Source: a bacterium (lineage in GTDB: Bacteria; Sysuimicrobiota; Sysuimicrobiia; Sysuimicrobiales; Segetimicrobiaceae). From it: a DNA stretch of 64,000 nucleotides. The stretch lies in NCBI GenBank assembly GCA_035691305.1, contig DASSJF010000026.1, positions 1 to 64,000 of the forward strand, read 5' to 3'. Both the position numbers and the translations under genes were made by a program. Position 1 is the stretch's first letter, and each line of letters begins with the position of its first letter. The notes beneath the pieces were generated by a model that worked only from the letters and a program-made list of their open reading frames with translations, was not told where the DNA came from and ran no database searches. This document shows positions 26,229 to 34,436 of this stretch, one piece after another.

Positions 26229-27377
26229 ATGCGCAAGGGCATGGGAGACGCACTGACTCGCCGACAATTGCTCCACACCACCGCCCGGACGGGAGCGGCG
26301 TTTGGACTCGCGACGATGGGCGGGTTGTCGTGGCCGTCCGCAGCCGTGTTCGGCCAGACGCCGGTAGCCGGAGGCCGCAAAGTCCAGTTGACGGAATTCA
26401 TCTGGATCGGCGGCGGGCAGGGAGTCGTGCCGCGCGAAGTCAAGGCGTCGTTCGAGAAACAGCACCCGAACGTCGACATCGAACTCTACGAGGGGACGAA
26501 CGCGGTCACGTATCCGAAGATCGTGGCCCAACGCCAGGTCGATCCCAACAAGCCTCTCATTCACTTCGGGTTCTTCAACGTGGACGCGCAGACGAAGGGC
26601 GAGCACGACGACATCTGGATGAGCCTCGACCCGAAGAAGATTCCGAACATCGCGAACGTCTACCCCAGCTACCGTCGACCGAACAACACCGGCATCGGGT
26701 GGGGGCTGAGCGGCGTCGGCATCCTGTACAACAAGACGCTGGTCAAGGAGCCACCGACCAGCTGGAACGACATCTTCGCACCGCGCTTCAAGGGCAAGGT
26801 GATGCTGTTCGACTATGCCTGGGGGTTCAACGGGCTGTTGGGCGTCGCGCACGCCAACGGCGGCGATGCCAAGCACATCGACGCTACGTTCGAGCAATTC
26901 AGCAAAGCGGCGAAGGAGGGCCAGTTCCTGGCAACGTTCACCACCAACGAACAGGTGAAGGACGCGCTGGCCCGCGGCGAGGCGCTCATCGCTCCCTACT
27001 TCACGAGCTTTGCGATCACGTGGAACGAGGAGAGCCCGGGCGGCAACGGCCCCTTCGCCTATTCGGTGCCGAAGGAAGGCATGGTCGCGTTCACCTACTA
27101 CTTCAACGTGATCAAAGGCAGCAATCCGGATCAGGTGGACGTGGCCTCGGACATCATCAACGAATACCTGTCCAACCAAGTGATCTCGCGTTACTGCAAT
27201 CTCACGGCTACCGTCCCCGCGATCAAGGGTGTCGCTCTGGATCCGAAGTACCGCAAGGAGCCCGTGTTCCAGCCGGCCGCCATCCAGCGGGCCATCCAAC
27301 CGGATTGGGCGACCGTGAACGAGCAGAATAACGCGTGGAAGCAGCGGTGGGACCGTGAGGTGAAGGCCAAGATGTAA
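26229..27377 (+). CDS. ABC transporter substrate-binding protein (PotD/Fe3+-type)
   Basis: Exported binding protein of 382 aa. A twin-arginine-like signal (LTRRQLLHTT) precedes an alanine/glycine-rich hydrophobic segment up to about residue 45. The mature chain has the polyamine/iron cluster features (FEKQHPNVDIELYEG, WNDIFAPRFKGKVMLFD, YYFNVIKGSNPDQV). A strong GGAGGAGGT precedes the ATG. It begins an operon with a PotA-type ATPase and two PotB/PotC-type permeases and differs in family from the six Dpp-type binding proteins elsewhere in the window. The ligand could be a polyamine, thiamine, an opine or a small amide. Confidence 0.9.
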   Translation: MRKGMGDALTRRQLLHTTARTGAAFGLATMGGLSWPSAAVFGQTPVAGGRKVQLTEFIWIGGGQGVVPREVKASFEKQHPNVDIELYEGTNAVTYPKIVAQRQVDPNKPLIHFGFFNVDAQTKGEHDDIWMSLDPKKIPNIANVYPSYRRPNNTGIGWGLSGVGILYNKTLVKEPPTSWNDIFAPRFKGKVMLFDYAWGFNGLLGVAHANGGDAKHIDATFEQFSKAAKEGQFLATFTTNEQVKDALARGEALIAPYFTSFAITWNEESPGGNGPFAYSVPKEGMVAFTYYFNVIKGSNPDQVDVASDIINEYLSNQVISRYCNLTATVPAIKGVALDPKYRKEPVFQPAAIQRAIQPDWATVNEQNNAWKQRWDREVKAKM

Positions 27378-27412
27378 ACGGGCTCATTCAAGCAGCCCAG
27401 GGGTCCACGGGG

Positions 27413-28525
27413 GTGCCGGCAGGCGAGGCGAGGCGTTCCGGACCGGCCGTCGAGCTGAGAAGCGTCACCAAGCGCTTCGGCGGCATCGAGGCCGTCCGGA
27501 ACGTGTGCCTTGAGATTCGGGGGAACGAGTTTTTTTCGCTCCTCGGTCCGAGCGGCTGTGGGAAGACGACAATTCTCCGCATGATCAGCGGGTTCGAGCG
27601 TCCGTCCGAGGGCGAGGTCTACCTCAACGGACGCCTCGCGAATGACATCCCGGCCTACCGGCGTGACACCAATCTCATTTTTCAGCACCTCGCGCTGTTC
27701 CCCCACCTCGATGTCTACGACAACATCGCGTTCGGATTGCGCCTCAAGCGGTTCGACCGCAACACGATCCGGGGCAAGGTCCTGCGGGTCCTGGACCTGG
27801 TGGACCTTCGCGGCTTCGAGGCGCGGCGCGTGCACCAGTTGAGCGGCGGCCAGAAGCAGCGCGTGGCGATCGCGCGCGCACTCGTCAACGAACCTCCCGT
27901 CCTGCTTCTGGACGAGCCGCTCGGCGCGCTCGACCTTCGGCTCCGGATGCAGATGCAGGTAGAGCTCAAAGAGATTCAACACCGCGTCGGCACGACGTTC
28001 GTCTACGTAACGCACGACCAAACCGAGGCCATGACGATGTCGGACCGGATCGCCGTGTTGCGCGACGGCGTCGTCGAACAAGTCGGCAGCGGCCGCGATA
28101 TCTACGAGCTGCCGCGAACTCGCTTCGTGGCCACGTTCCTGGGCGAGAGCAATCTCCTCGAGGGGCGGGTGACAGAGGCGAAGCCGGATCGCGTAGTCGT
28201 GTCCGTCTTCGGAATAACGTTTGGGGCTCGGCCGAACGGTCCCGTCGAGGCGGGAATGGCCGTCCACCTCAGTGTCCGGCCCGAACGGCTACGGATCGCC
28301 ACACGGACCGCCCGGGAGGCGCTCGGCGACGAATTCGACAATCGCTTCGCCGCGTCGATCGAGACGCTCACGTTCAAAGGCGCCGTCGCGGAGTACCGGC
28401 TGCTGGCATCGTTCGGTCAACGCGTCACGGCCCAGGTGCCCGCCGACGGGCGCACGCTGCTGCGGCCCGGCGATGCCGTCGACGTCGCGTGGCGAGCGCA
28501 GGACGGCGTGGTGCTGACGGAATGA
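27413..28525 (+). CDS. ABC transporter ATP-binding protein, PotA family
   Basis: Cytoplasmic ATPase of 370 aa: Walker A GPSGCGKT (45-52), a Q-loop in LIFQHLALFPH, signature LSGGQKQRVAIARAL, Walker B LLLDEPLGALD, the H-loop histidine in THDQTEA, and a C-terminal TOBE domain (about 240-365). It is the only ABC ATPase gene in the window. The start is GTG, 35 bp after the binding-protein stop. The stop overlaps the permease ATG as ATGA, so the four subunits are translated together. Confidence 0.94.
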   Translation: MPAGEARRSGPAVELRSVTKRFGGIEAVRNVCLEIRGNEFFSLLGPSGCGKTTILRMISGFERPSEGEVYLNGRLANDIPAYRRDTNLIFQHLALFPHLDVYDNIAFGLRLKRFDRNTIRGKVLRVLDLVDLRGFEARRVHQLSGGQKQRVAIARALVNEPPVLLLDEPLGALDLRLRMQMQVELKEIQHRVGTTFVYVTHDQTEAMTMSDRIAVLRDGVVEQVGSGRDIYELPRTRFVATFLGESNLLEGRVTEAKPDRVVVSVFGITFGARPNGPVEAGMAVHLSVRPERLRIATRTAREALGDEFDNRFAASIETLTFKGAVAEYRLLASFGQRVTAQVPADGRTLLRPGDAVDVAWRAQDGVVLTE

Positions 28526-29430
28526 CGATCTCCATGGCGGGGCGCGCGCCGCGTCCGCGCGTCCGGGGCGACCGGCCGCGCGCGCTCACGGTCACCGGCC
28601 TGGTTGGCCCGGCGGCGCTCTTCATCGTCAGCACCCTGATAACGGCGCTCGCCATCCTGCTCGTTAACAGCGCGTTCCACTTCACCGGGACGCAGGTGCA
28701 GCCGATCCTGACGTTTGAGGCGTACGGCCGCTTCGTCCGGGACCCGTTCTACGCAGACGTCGTCTTCCAAGAGTTCCGTCTCGCCCTCATCACCACCGCG
28801 GCGTGTCTGGTCATCGGCTACCCGTCCGCCTACGCGATCACCAAGATCCGCCGCCCCGGTTGGGTCATCGTGGCGTACATCCTCGTCTTCTCGCCGCTGC
28901 TGACCAGCAGCATCGTGCGGGCCTACGGCTGGCTCATCATCCTCGCGCGCGGCGGCATCGTAAACTGGGCGCTGCTCCACCTGCACCTCGCCGCGTCGCC
29001 GATCCGGCTGATCTTCAATTTCACTGGGGTGACCATCGCGCTCGTCCACGTGCTGCTGCCGTTCACGGTCTTTCCGATTCTGAGCGTGCTGCTGCGTATG
29101 GATCCGGAGGTCCGAGAGGCGGCCGCGGACCTCGGCGCAAATCGGCTCCAGGCGTTCCTGCGGGTGACGTGGCCGCTGTCCTTCCCCGGCGTTTACGCCG
29201 CGGCGCAATTGACGTTCATTCTCGCCATGAACGCCTACGTCACGCCGCAGCTGCTCGGCGGCGGTCGCGTCCAGGTCCTTCCGCTCCTCATTTATCAAAA
29301 CATCTCCGACCTCAACTGGCCCCTGGCCGCGGTGGAGGCGATCGCGCTCATCGCCCTGGTGTGGACGATCATTCTTGTATCCACCGTGGTCTTCCGGAAA
29401 TCGATCGCCGTCGCCGGGCGCAGCGCGTGA
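28522..29430 (+). CDS. ABC transporter permease, PotB family
   Basis: Inner-membrane permease of 302 aa with six or more hydrophobic helices and the EAA loop (VREAAADLGANRLQAFLRVTWPL) that binds the PotA-type ATPase. The ATG lies in an ATGA overlap with the ATPase stop and the stop makes a GTGA overlap with the next permease. Partner of the PotC-type protein; substrate passage is specific to the binding protein at 26229. Confidence 0.92.
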   Translation: MTISMAGRAPRPRVRGDRPRALTVTGLVGPAALFIVSTLITALAILLVNSAFHFTGTQVQPILTFEAYGRFVRDPFYADVVFQEFRLALITTAACLVIGYPSAYAITKIRRPGWVIVAYILVFSPLLTSSIVRAYGWLIILARGGIVNWALLHLHLAASPIRLIFNFTGVTIALVHVLLPFTVFPILSVLLRMDPEVREAAADLGANRLQAFLRVTWPLSFPGVYAAAQLTFILAMNAYVTPQLLGGGRVQVLPLLIYQNISDLNWPLAAVEAIALIALVWTIILVSTVVFRKSIAVAGRSA

Positions 29431-30245
29431 CGGCCGAACGCGCGGATCGTCTCACCGTCGCCCTCTGGGTCTACTTGGGCTTGGTGGGCGTGTACATGCT
29501 GGCTCCGCTCGCGCTGGTCATCGCCGACTCGGTCAACACATCGACCTACGGGACGTTCCCCTTCCCCGGGGTGACGCTGCGATGGTACGTCAACGCCCTC
29601 TTCCAGGTACCCGAATTCCGCAGCGGGATGACCAATTCGCTGCTGGTCGCCGTGGGCGCCACCGCGCTGGCGCTCGTACTCGGGACGCCGGCGGCGTACG
29701 GGCTTACGCGCTACCGGTTCCCCGTCCGGGGTCTGACCCAGTCCTTGCTCCTGCTCCCCCTCATCGTGCCCGCGATCGTGTTCGGGGCCGCGCTGTTTCT
29801 CTTGTACATTCGGGTCGGCCTGTACGGTACACGCACCGGCCTCATTCTGGGACACGCGCTCCTCGGGCTTCCGTTTGTCGTGTCCATCGTCGCCGCCAGC
29901 CTCCAGACGCTTGGCCGGGAATATGAGGAGGCCGCGATGGACCTGGGCGCCAACCCGCTGCGTACCTTCTTTGCGGTGACGATTCCGTCGATCCGGCCCG
30001 GGCTCACCGTTGCGGCGTTGTTCGCCTTTGTGACATCGTTCGACCAGGTCGAGGTCTCGCTGTTCCTGACGCGTCCCAGGAACAACACTCTGCCCATCGC
30101 CATGCTCAACTACGAGGAAAACTACCAGGACCCGACGCTGGCCGCGATCTCCACGGTGCTTATCGGGTTCACGGTCGTGCTCGTGCTCGTCGCGGTCTCA
30201 CTGCTCAAGACGCAGGAATACCGCCGGCTCATCGAACGCGGTTGA
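29427..30245 (+). CDS. ABC transporter permease, PotC family
   Basis: Inner-membrane permease of 272 aa. It starts with a GTG in a GTGA overlap with the PotB-type gene; the longer open frame upstream is antisense-quality noise inside that gene. The EAA loop reads YEEAAMDLGANPLRTFFAVTIPS. The family helices and the end LKTQEYRRLIERG are clear. It completes the transporter encoded from 26229. Confidence 0.92.
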   Translation: MTAERADRLTVALWVYLGLVGVYMLAPLALVIADSVNTSTYGTFPFPGVTLRWYVNALFQVPEFRSGMTNSLLVAVGATALALVLGTPAAYGLTRYRFPVRGLTQSLLLLPLIVPAIVFGAALFLLYIRVGLYGTRTGLILGHALLGLPFVVSIVAASLQTLGREYEEAAMDLGANPLRTFFAVTIPSIRPGLTVAALFAFVTSFDQVEVSLFLTRPRNNTLPIAMLNYEENYQDPTLAAISTVLIGFTVVLVLVAVSLLKTQEYRRLIERG

Positions 30246-30266
30246 TGCGCGCCAAGGAGGACGGCC

Positions 30267-31253
30267 ATGGGCGACGTCTTTGAGATGGGAACGGCCCGGG
30301 CGGGGCGGGGCACGCTGGCGACGGGGTACATCGAAAGCGCCTACCTGCGCGATGGCTCGCGCGTCCAAATCCCGCTGATCGTCCTGCACGGTGGAGCACC
30401 GGGCCCTGTCCTGTGGGTCGGCTCGACGATACACGGAGACGAGATTCCCGGCTGCGAAGTCATCCGGCGTCTCACCCGGGAGCACGTCGATCCGAGAACG
30501 CTCCGCGGCACGCTGGTGGCCGTGCCCGTGCAGCACCCGGTGGCGTACGGAACTTCGTCGCGGCTCACCTTTCACGACGGTGTGAACATCAACCGTGTGT
30601 TTCCCGGCAACGCCCGCGGGACGCTGACGGAACGAATCGCGTACGATCTATTCCACAAGGGCGTGGCCGCGGCGGACGTGGTGCTGGACATCCACTCCAA
30701 CGCGATCGGCGCGGTCAGCTTTAACATCGTCCGGGTCGGGGGCTCCGGCCCGGCGTGGGACTCCCAGTGGGATCTCGCGGAAGCGTTCGGGATCACCGTC
30801 GCCGTCGGCCGGTTGGGCCAGACCGGGTTGAGCGGCATGCTGCAGGACGCGGCGCTGGACGCTGGCAAGCCCGCGCTCACCGTGGAACTTTCCGGCGGCT
30901 ATGTCTGGGAGGAGCCGTCCGTCCGGGCGGGAGTGACCGGCGTGATGAACGTCCTGAGGCATTTGAAGATGCTCGACGGACCGGCAGAACCGCAGACCGA
31001 GGTCCCCGTGATCGGCGGCAGGCTGACGAACCGCCATTATCTCGCCTGCGACCACGGCGGGCTGGTACGGCCGCTCGTGCCGCTCGGCGCGCCCGTCAAG
31101 CGCGACGAGCCCGTCGCCGTGCTCTACGACGTGTTCGGAAACGACGTTGAAACCATTCGGAGCCCGATCGACGGATGGGTGATCACATATCCGGTCACCG
31201 GCAACCGCACCGCGGCCAGCGGCGACAGCATCGCCTTTGTGTTCGGACTATAG
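30267..31253 (+). CDS. Succinylglutamate desuccinylase/aspartoacylase family deacylase, paralog of 4062-5051
   Basis: Zinc N-deacylase of 328 aa. Ligands H56 and E59 in STIHGDEIPG, N109-R110 in VNINRVFPG, H143 in LDIHSN and catalytic E207 in TVELSGG fall at almost the same positions as in the paralog at 4062. An AAGGAGG precedes the ATG, and the gene follows the PotC-type permease by 21 bp. As the last gene of the transporter operon it probably deacylates the imported amide or acyl-amine. Confidence 0.88.
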   Translation: MGDVFEMGTARAGRGTLATGYIESAYLRDGSRVQIPLIVLHGGAPGPVLWVGSTIHGDEIPGCEVIRRLTREHVDPRTLRGTLVAVPVQHPVAYGTSSRLTFHDGVNINRVFPGNARGTLTERIAYDLFHKGVAAADVVLDIHSNAIGAVSFNIVRVGGSGPAWDSQWDLAEAFGITVAVGRLGQTGLSGMLQDAALDAGKPALTVELSGGYVWEEPSVRAGVTGVMNVLRHLKMLDGPAEPQTEVPVIGGRLTNRHYLACDHGGLVRPLVPLGAPVKRDEPVAVLYDVFGNDVETIRSPIDGWVITYPVTGNRTAASGDSIAFVFGL

Positions 31254-31284
31254 CGCGCGCCCGGGCCGGTGGGCGGACTCTGGC

Positions 31285-32394
31285 TTAACCGTACTCGGGC
31301 AGTTCGTCCGCGGCCATGATGCCGGTCCAGACCTGCGGCCCGTCCTCGGTGAGGACCAGCATGTCTTCGAGATGAACCGCGCCCAGCCCCGGCACGCGGT
31401 CCATCACCTCCACGCATAGCACCATCCCGGGCAGCAGCGGATCGTGTACGTCCGGCGTCATGACGGGATCCTCTACGACCCCGTAGCCGACGCTGTGGCC
31501 GACGTACCGATAGGCGAAGGACACGCCGCGCGCTTTCACACGCTCGAGAAAGTACTCGTACACGGCGCCGGCCGGCACGCCCGGGCGCAAGAACGCGACG
31601 ACGTCTTTCTGGACCGCACGCACCCGACGATACATCGCCCGCTGGTCCGGGGTGGCCTCGCCGATGACCACGGTGCGGGCCATATCGGTGTACAATCCGG
31701 AGAAGAACCCGACGCAGTCGACGCGGAGAAGGTCGCCGCGGTCGATCAGCCGGCTGGAAGGATGCGCGTGGACGTCCAACGTGCGCTCCGCGCCGGACGC
31801 GAGCGTGATAAATGGAATGACGCCGCCCCCGATGGTCAGCATCGCGTCCTGCATGCGCGCGTACACCTGTCGCTCGGTAGCGTCACCGCCGGCCGCGAGC
31901 GAAAATGCGATCTGAATGGCGCGCTCCGCCGCGCGGGCGCAGCGCTCGTGCTCTCGGAGGTCGTTCGGCAGCCGGACCTGGCGGCGCGACCGGAACAACT
32001 CGCCGGCATCCTCGACGCGCGCGTCGGGCACGAGCGAAGCAAGCCGGCGCGCGTCCGCGGCCGGAAGGAAGTCGAGTTCGACGAGGAGCGCGCCGCGGTC
32101 GAGGCCGCGCTGCGCGAGCTGCGCCGCGAGCCCTTCGACCGGACCGGTGACGTACGTGGCGACGTCCGGGATGAGCCCCCGGGATCGCGCGGTTCCTTCG
32201 AGCACCGCCTGCACGAGCAGCATCGGTTCGCCGGTGGCGGGAATGACGACGAACGCAAACCTCCGGCGGATCATCACCTGGCTGGCGAAGTGCACGCCGG
32301 CCAGGTGGCGAACGCTTTCCGGCGAGGCCGCGATCGCGGCCGACGCCTGTCGCTCCCTGACTTCGCGCTGGACCGCATCCCACGGAGCCGCCAT
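31285..32394 (-). CDS. M24 family metallopeptidase (Xaa-Pro aminopeptidase/creatinase fold)
   Basis: Pita-bread-fold hydrolase of 369 aa. The five metal ligands are intact: D226 (RVDCVGFFSGL), D237 (YTDMART), H300 (VGHSVGYG), E329 (CVEVMDR) and E343 (HLEDMLV). The N-terminal creatinase-like domain spans about residues 1-140. It lies 20 bp after hyuB and so reads as the third gene of a hyuA-hyuB-M24 set. Members include prolidases, aminopeptidase P and creatine or ectoine-derivative hydrolases; next to hyuAB an amide or ureide substrate is conceivable. Confidence 0.9.
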   Translation of the reverse strand: MAAPWDAVQREVRERQASAAIAASPESVRHLAGVHFASQVMIRRRFAFVVIPATGEPMLLVQAVLEGTARSRGLIPDVATYVTGPVEGLAAQLAQRGLDRGALLVELDFLPAADARRLASLVPDARVEDAGELFRSRRQVRLPNDLREHERCARAAERAIQIAFSLAAGGDATERQVYARMQDAMLTIGGGVIPFITLASGAERTLDVHAHPSSRLIDRGDLLRVDCVGFFSGLYTDMARTVVIGEATPDQRAMYRRVRAVQKDVVAFLRPGVPAGAVYEYFLERVKARGVSFAYRYVGHSVGYGVVEDPVMTPDVHDPLLPGMVLCVEVMDRVPGLGAVHLEDMLVLTEDGPQVWTGIMAADELPEYG

Positions 32395-32414
32395 CGCGTC
32401 CGCCTCCTCCGATG

Positions 32415-34436
32415 TTATCCCGGCCGCACGCGGCCGGCCATCTGCTGCGCTATGTCGCCCACGAGACCGGCCAGACCGGCGGGTCTCGTGGTCCGCCCGG
32501 CTCGGACGCGTGCGTCCACCTCGATCATCGCCCGCTGCTTCAGATAGTTGCGAAGCGACAGCGGATAGCCGGCGAGCGCGGCGTTGAGCGCGGTCTGCAT
32601 CGCGTCGGTCCAGACCGCCTCGAAGGCGTCCCGTTCGGGCCCGTAGTCGAATTCGAGCCGCCGCGCGGGCCGGCCGCTCCGCACAACCTGCGTCGCCGCC
32701 GCGTCGAGTTCGCCGTCCTGGAGCACGACGCCGTAGTCGGCTCGGGCCGATTCGGACGAGACGAGACCGCGCCGGACATCGGCGAGAACGCGGAGCGGGT
32801 CTCGCTCGTACGGGTCACCGTAGCCGCCGCCGCCCTGCGAGAGAAACGTCATCGTGTCCCCGGGCTGGAGCAGCAACTCATCGATGCGGCCGGTCGGCGC
32901 CTCGTCGGCTGCGCCGCGGTTCTTGAACGCGGTGCCGGGACGGCCCGGCATCCCGCCGAGCCGTCCCCATGGCCGAAAATGCATGCGCTCCATGCCGCGG
33001 GCCGTCATGACGGTATCGGGCGAAAAGACGCGGATCGTAAGCTCGATACCCATGCCTCCCCTGTACCGGCCGGGACCGCCTGAGTCCGGGCGCAGACCGT
33101 AGTGCTCCACCAGGAGCGGCATGTCGGCTTCCAGGGTCTCCGCCGGCACGTTGCGGAGATACCCGACCGAGAAATCCATCCCGTCGATGCCGTCCGCCAT
33201 CGGGCGCCCGCCGCATCCCCCGCAGATCGGCTGGACCACGCCCACCAACCGCTTCCCCGTCCGCATATCATCCATGGCCAAAAGCACAATGCACGCCTGA
33301 CCGGCGCCCGCCGCGGGCAGCCGGTCCGGCTGCGCGAGGCTCAGTGCGCCAATCAGGACGTCCATCAACCGAATGAAGGTGGCGGCCCGAACGCCGACGG
33401 CCGCGGGCGGCTGTGGGTTCAGCAAACTGCCGAGCGGGGCGCTGTTCCGGACCATTCGGACCATGCCGGTGTTCCATGGCACCGCCGGGTCGAGGGTGCG
33501 AAAATACCGCACGAGCGTGGGGACGAACATGAAATGCCCCTGCTTGTTGGACGATGGGAGATTAAACGCCGCGCGGACTTGAGGGTCGGTGCCCTCGAAG
33601 TCCAGCAACACCTCCTCCCCGCGCACGACGAGCCGGCAGCGCAGCCGGATGGGATAGCCGCCCGGACCGTCCTCGAGATAGTCCCAGAACGTGTACTCGC
33701 CATCCGGGATCTCGCGGATCATCGCGCGCACCCGGCGTTCCGCGTAGCCGAGAAGATCCTCGATGCCGCGCTCGACCTGCGCGACGCCGTACCGCGCGAC
33801 CAGCTCGTGGAGCCGCCGCTCTCCCGTGTGCAGCGCCGCCATCAATGCCCGGAGGTCTCCCCAGTTCTGCTCCGGGATGCGGCAGTTATCGAGGAAGATG
33901 CGGAGGATCCGCTCGTCGAGCTGTCCGCGCTCATACAGCTTGACGGGAGCCAGGCGTATACCTTCCTGATAGATGTCGTAGGCGGCCGGCGTGATGCTGC
34001 CGGGCACTTTGCCGCCCACGTCCGACGAATGCACAAAGCAACACCCGAACGCGATAACGCGGCCCTCCGCGAAGATCGGTTTGATGAGGTAGACGTCGGC
34101 GAGATGGGTCGATACGCCCGCGGTCGCGTAGGGATCGTTCGCGATCGCGATGTCCCCTTCGTGCCACTCGGGGATCGCGTCGATGATGCCTTCCCCGGGG
34201 ATGCCGAGCGATAAGTTCACCCCCGTCACGACCGGGGACCCGAAGGTTTCGCCCGCGGGCGACAAGAGGAACGTGCCGAAGTCCGCGGTCTCCTTGACGA
34301 ACACCGTGAACCCGGTGCGGAGTACGACGTTGGCCATTTCCTCCGCGATCGCCTGAATCCGATTCTTGAAAATCCCAAGGAACACCGGATCGGCCGTCGT
34401 GGAGCGCTCTTCGCCGAGACCCGCGCGCGCCGCCAT
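32415..34436 (-). CDS. hyuB: Hydantoinase/oxoprolinase family, subunit B
   Basis: Large-subunit-B type protein of 673 aa. The PF02538-type core runs from about residue 20 (FKNRIQAIAEEM) through the NDPY...THLADVYLIKPIF block to the GGGGYGDP motif near residue 545. An extra C-terminal segment of about 120 residues follows, which makes it longer than many HyuB proteins. Its ATG overlaps the hyuA stop (TAATG), so the two subunits are coupled. HyuAB enzymes use ATP to open five-membered cyclic amides such as hydantoins, oxoproline and N-methylhydantoin, and related proteins carboxylate acetone; the substrate here is undecided. Confidence 0.92.
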   Translation of the reverse strand: MAARAGLGEERSTTADPVFLGIFKNRIQAIAEEMANVVLRTGFTVFVKETADFGTFLLSPAGETFGSPVVTGVNLSLGIPGEGIIDAIPEWHEGDIAIANDPYATAGVSTHLADVYLIKPIFAEGRVIAFGCCFVHSSDVGGKVPGSITPAAYDIYQEGIRLAPVKLYERGQLDERILRIFLDNCRIPEQNWGDLRALMAALHTGERRLHELVARYGVAQVERGIEDLLGYAERRVRAMIREIPDGEYTFWDYLEDGPGGYPIRLRCRLVVRGEEVLLDFEGTDPQVRAAFNLPSSNKQGHFMFVPTLVRYFRTLDPAVPWNTGMVRMVRNSAPLGSLLNPQPPAAVGVRAATFIRLMDVLIGALSLAQPDRLPAAGAGQACIVLLAMDDMRTGKRLVGVVQPICGGCGGRPMADGIDGMDFSVGYLRNVPAETLEADMPLLVEHYGLRPDSGGPGRYRGGMGIELTIRVFSPDTVMTARGMERMHFRPWGRLGGMPGRPGTAFKNRGAADEAPTGRIDELLLQPGDTMTFLSQGGGGYGDPYERDPLRVLADVRRGLVSSESARADYGVVLQDGELDAAATQVVRSGRPARRLEFDYGPERDAFEAVWTDAMQTALNAALAGYPLSLRNYLKQRAMIEVDARVRAGRTTRPAGLAGLVGDIAQQMAGRVRPG

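Noticed and set aside
31254-31284. Intrinsic terminators at the convergent gene ends near 18.9 kb and 31.3 kb
   Set aside because: The short gaps hold no stem followed by a T-run on either strand that I can support.
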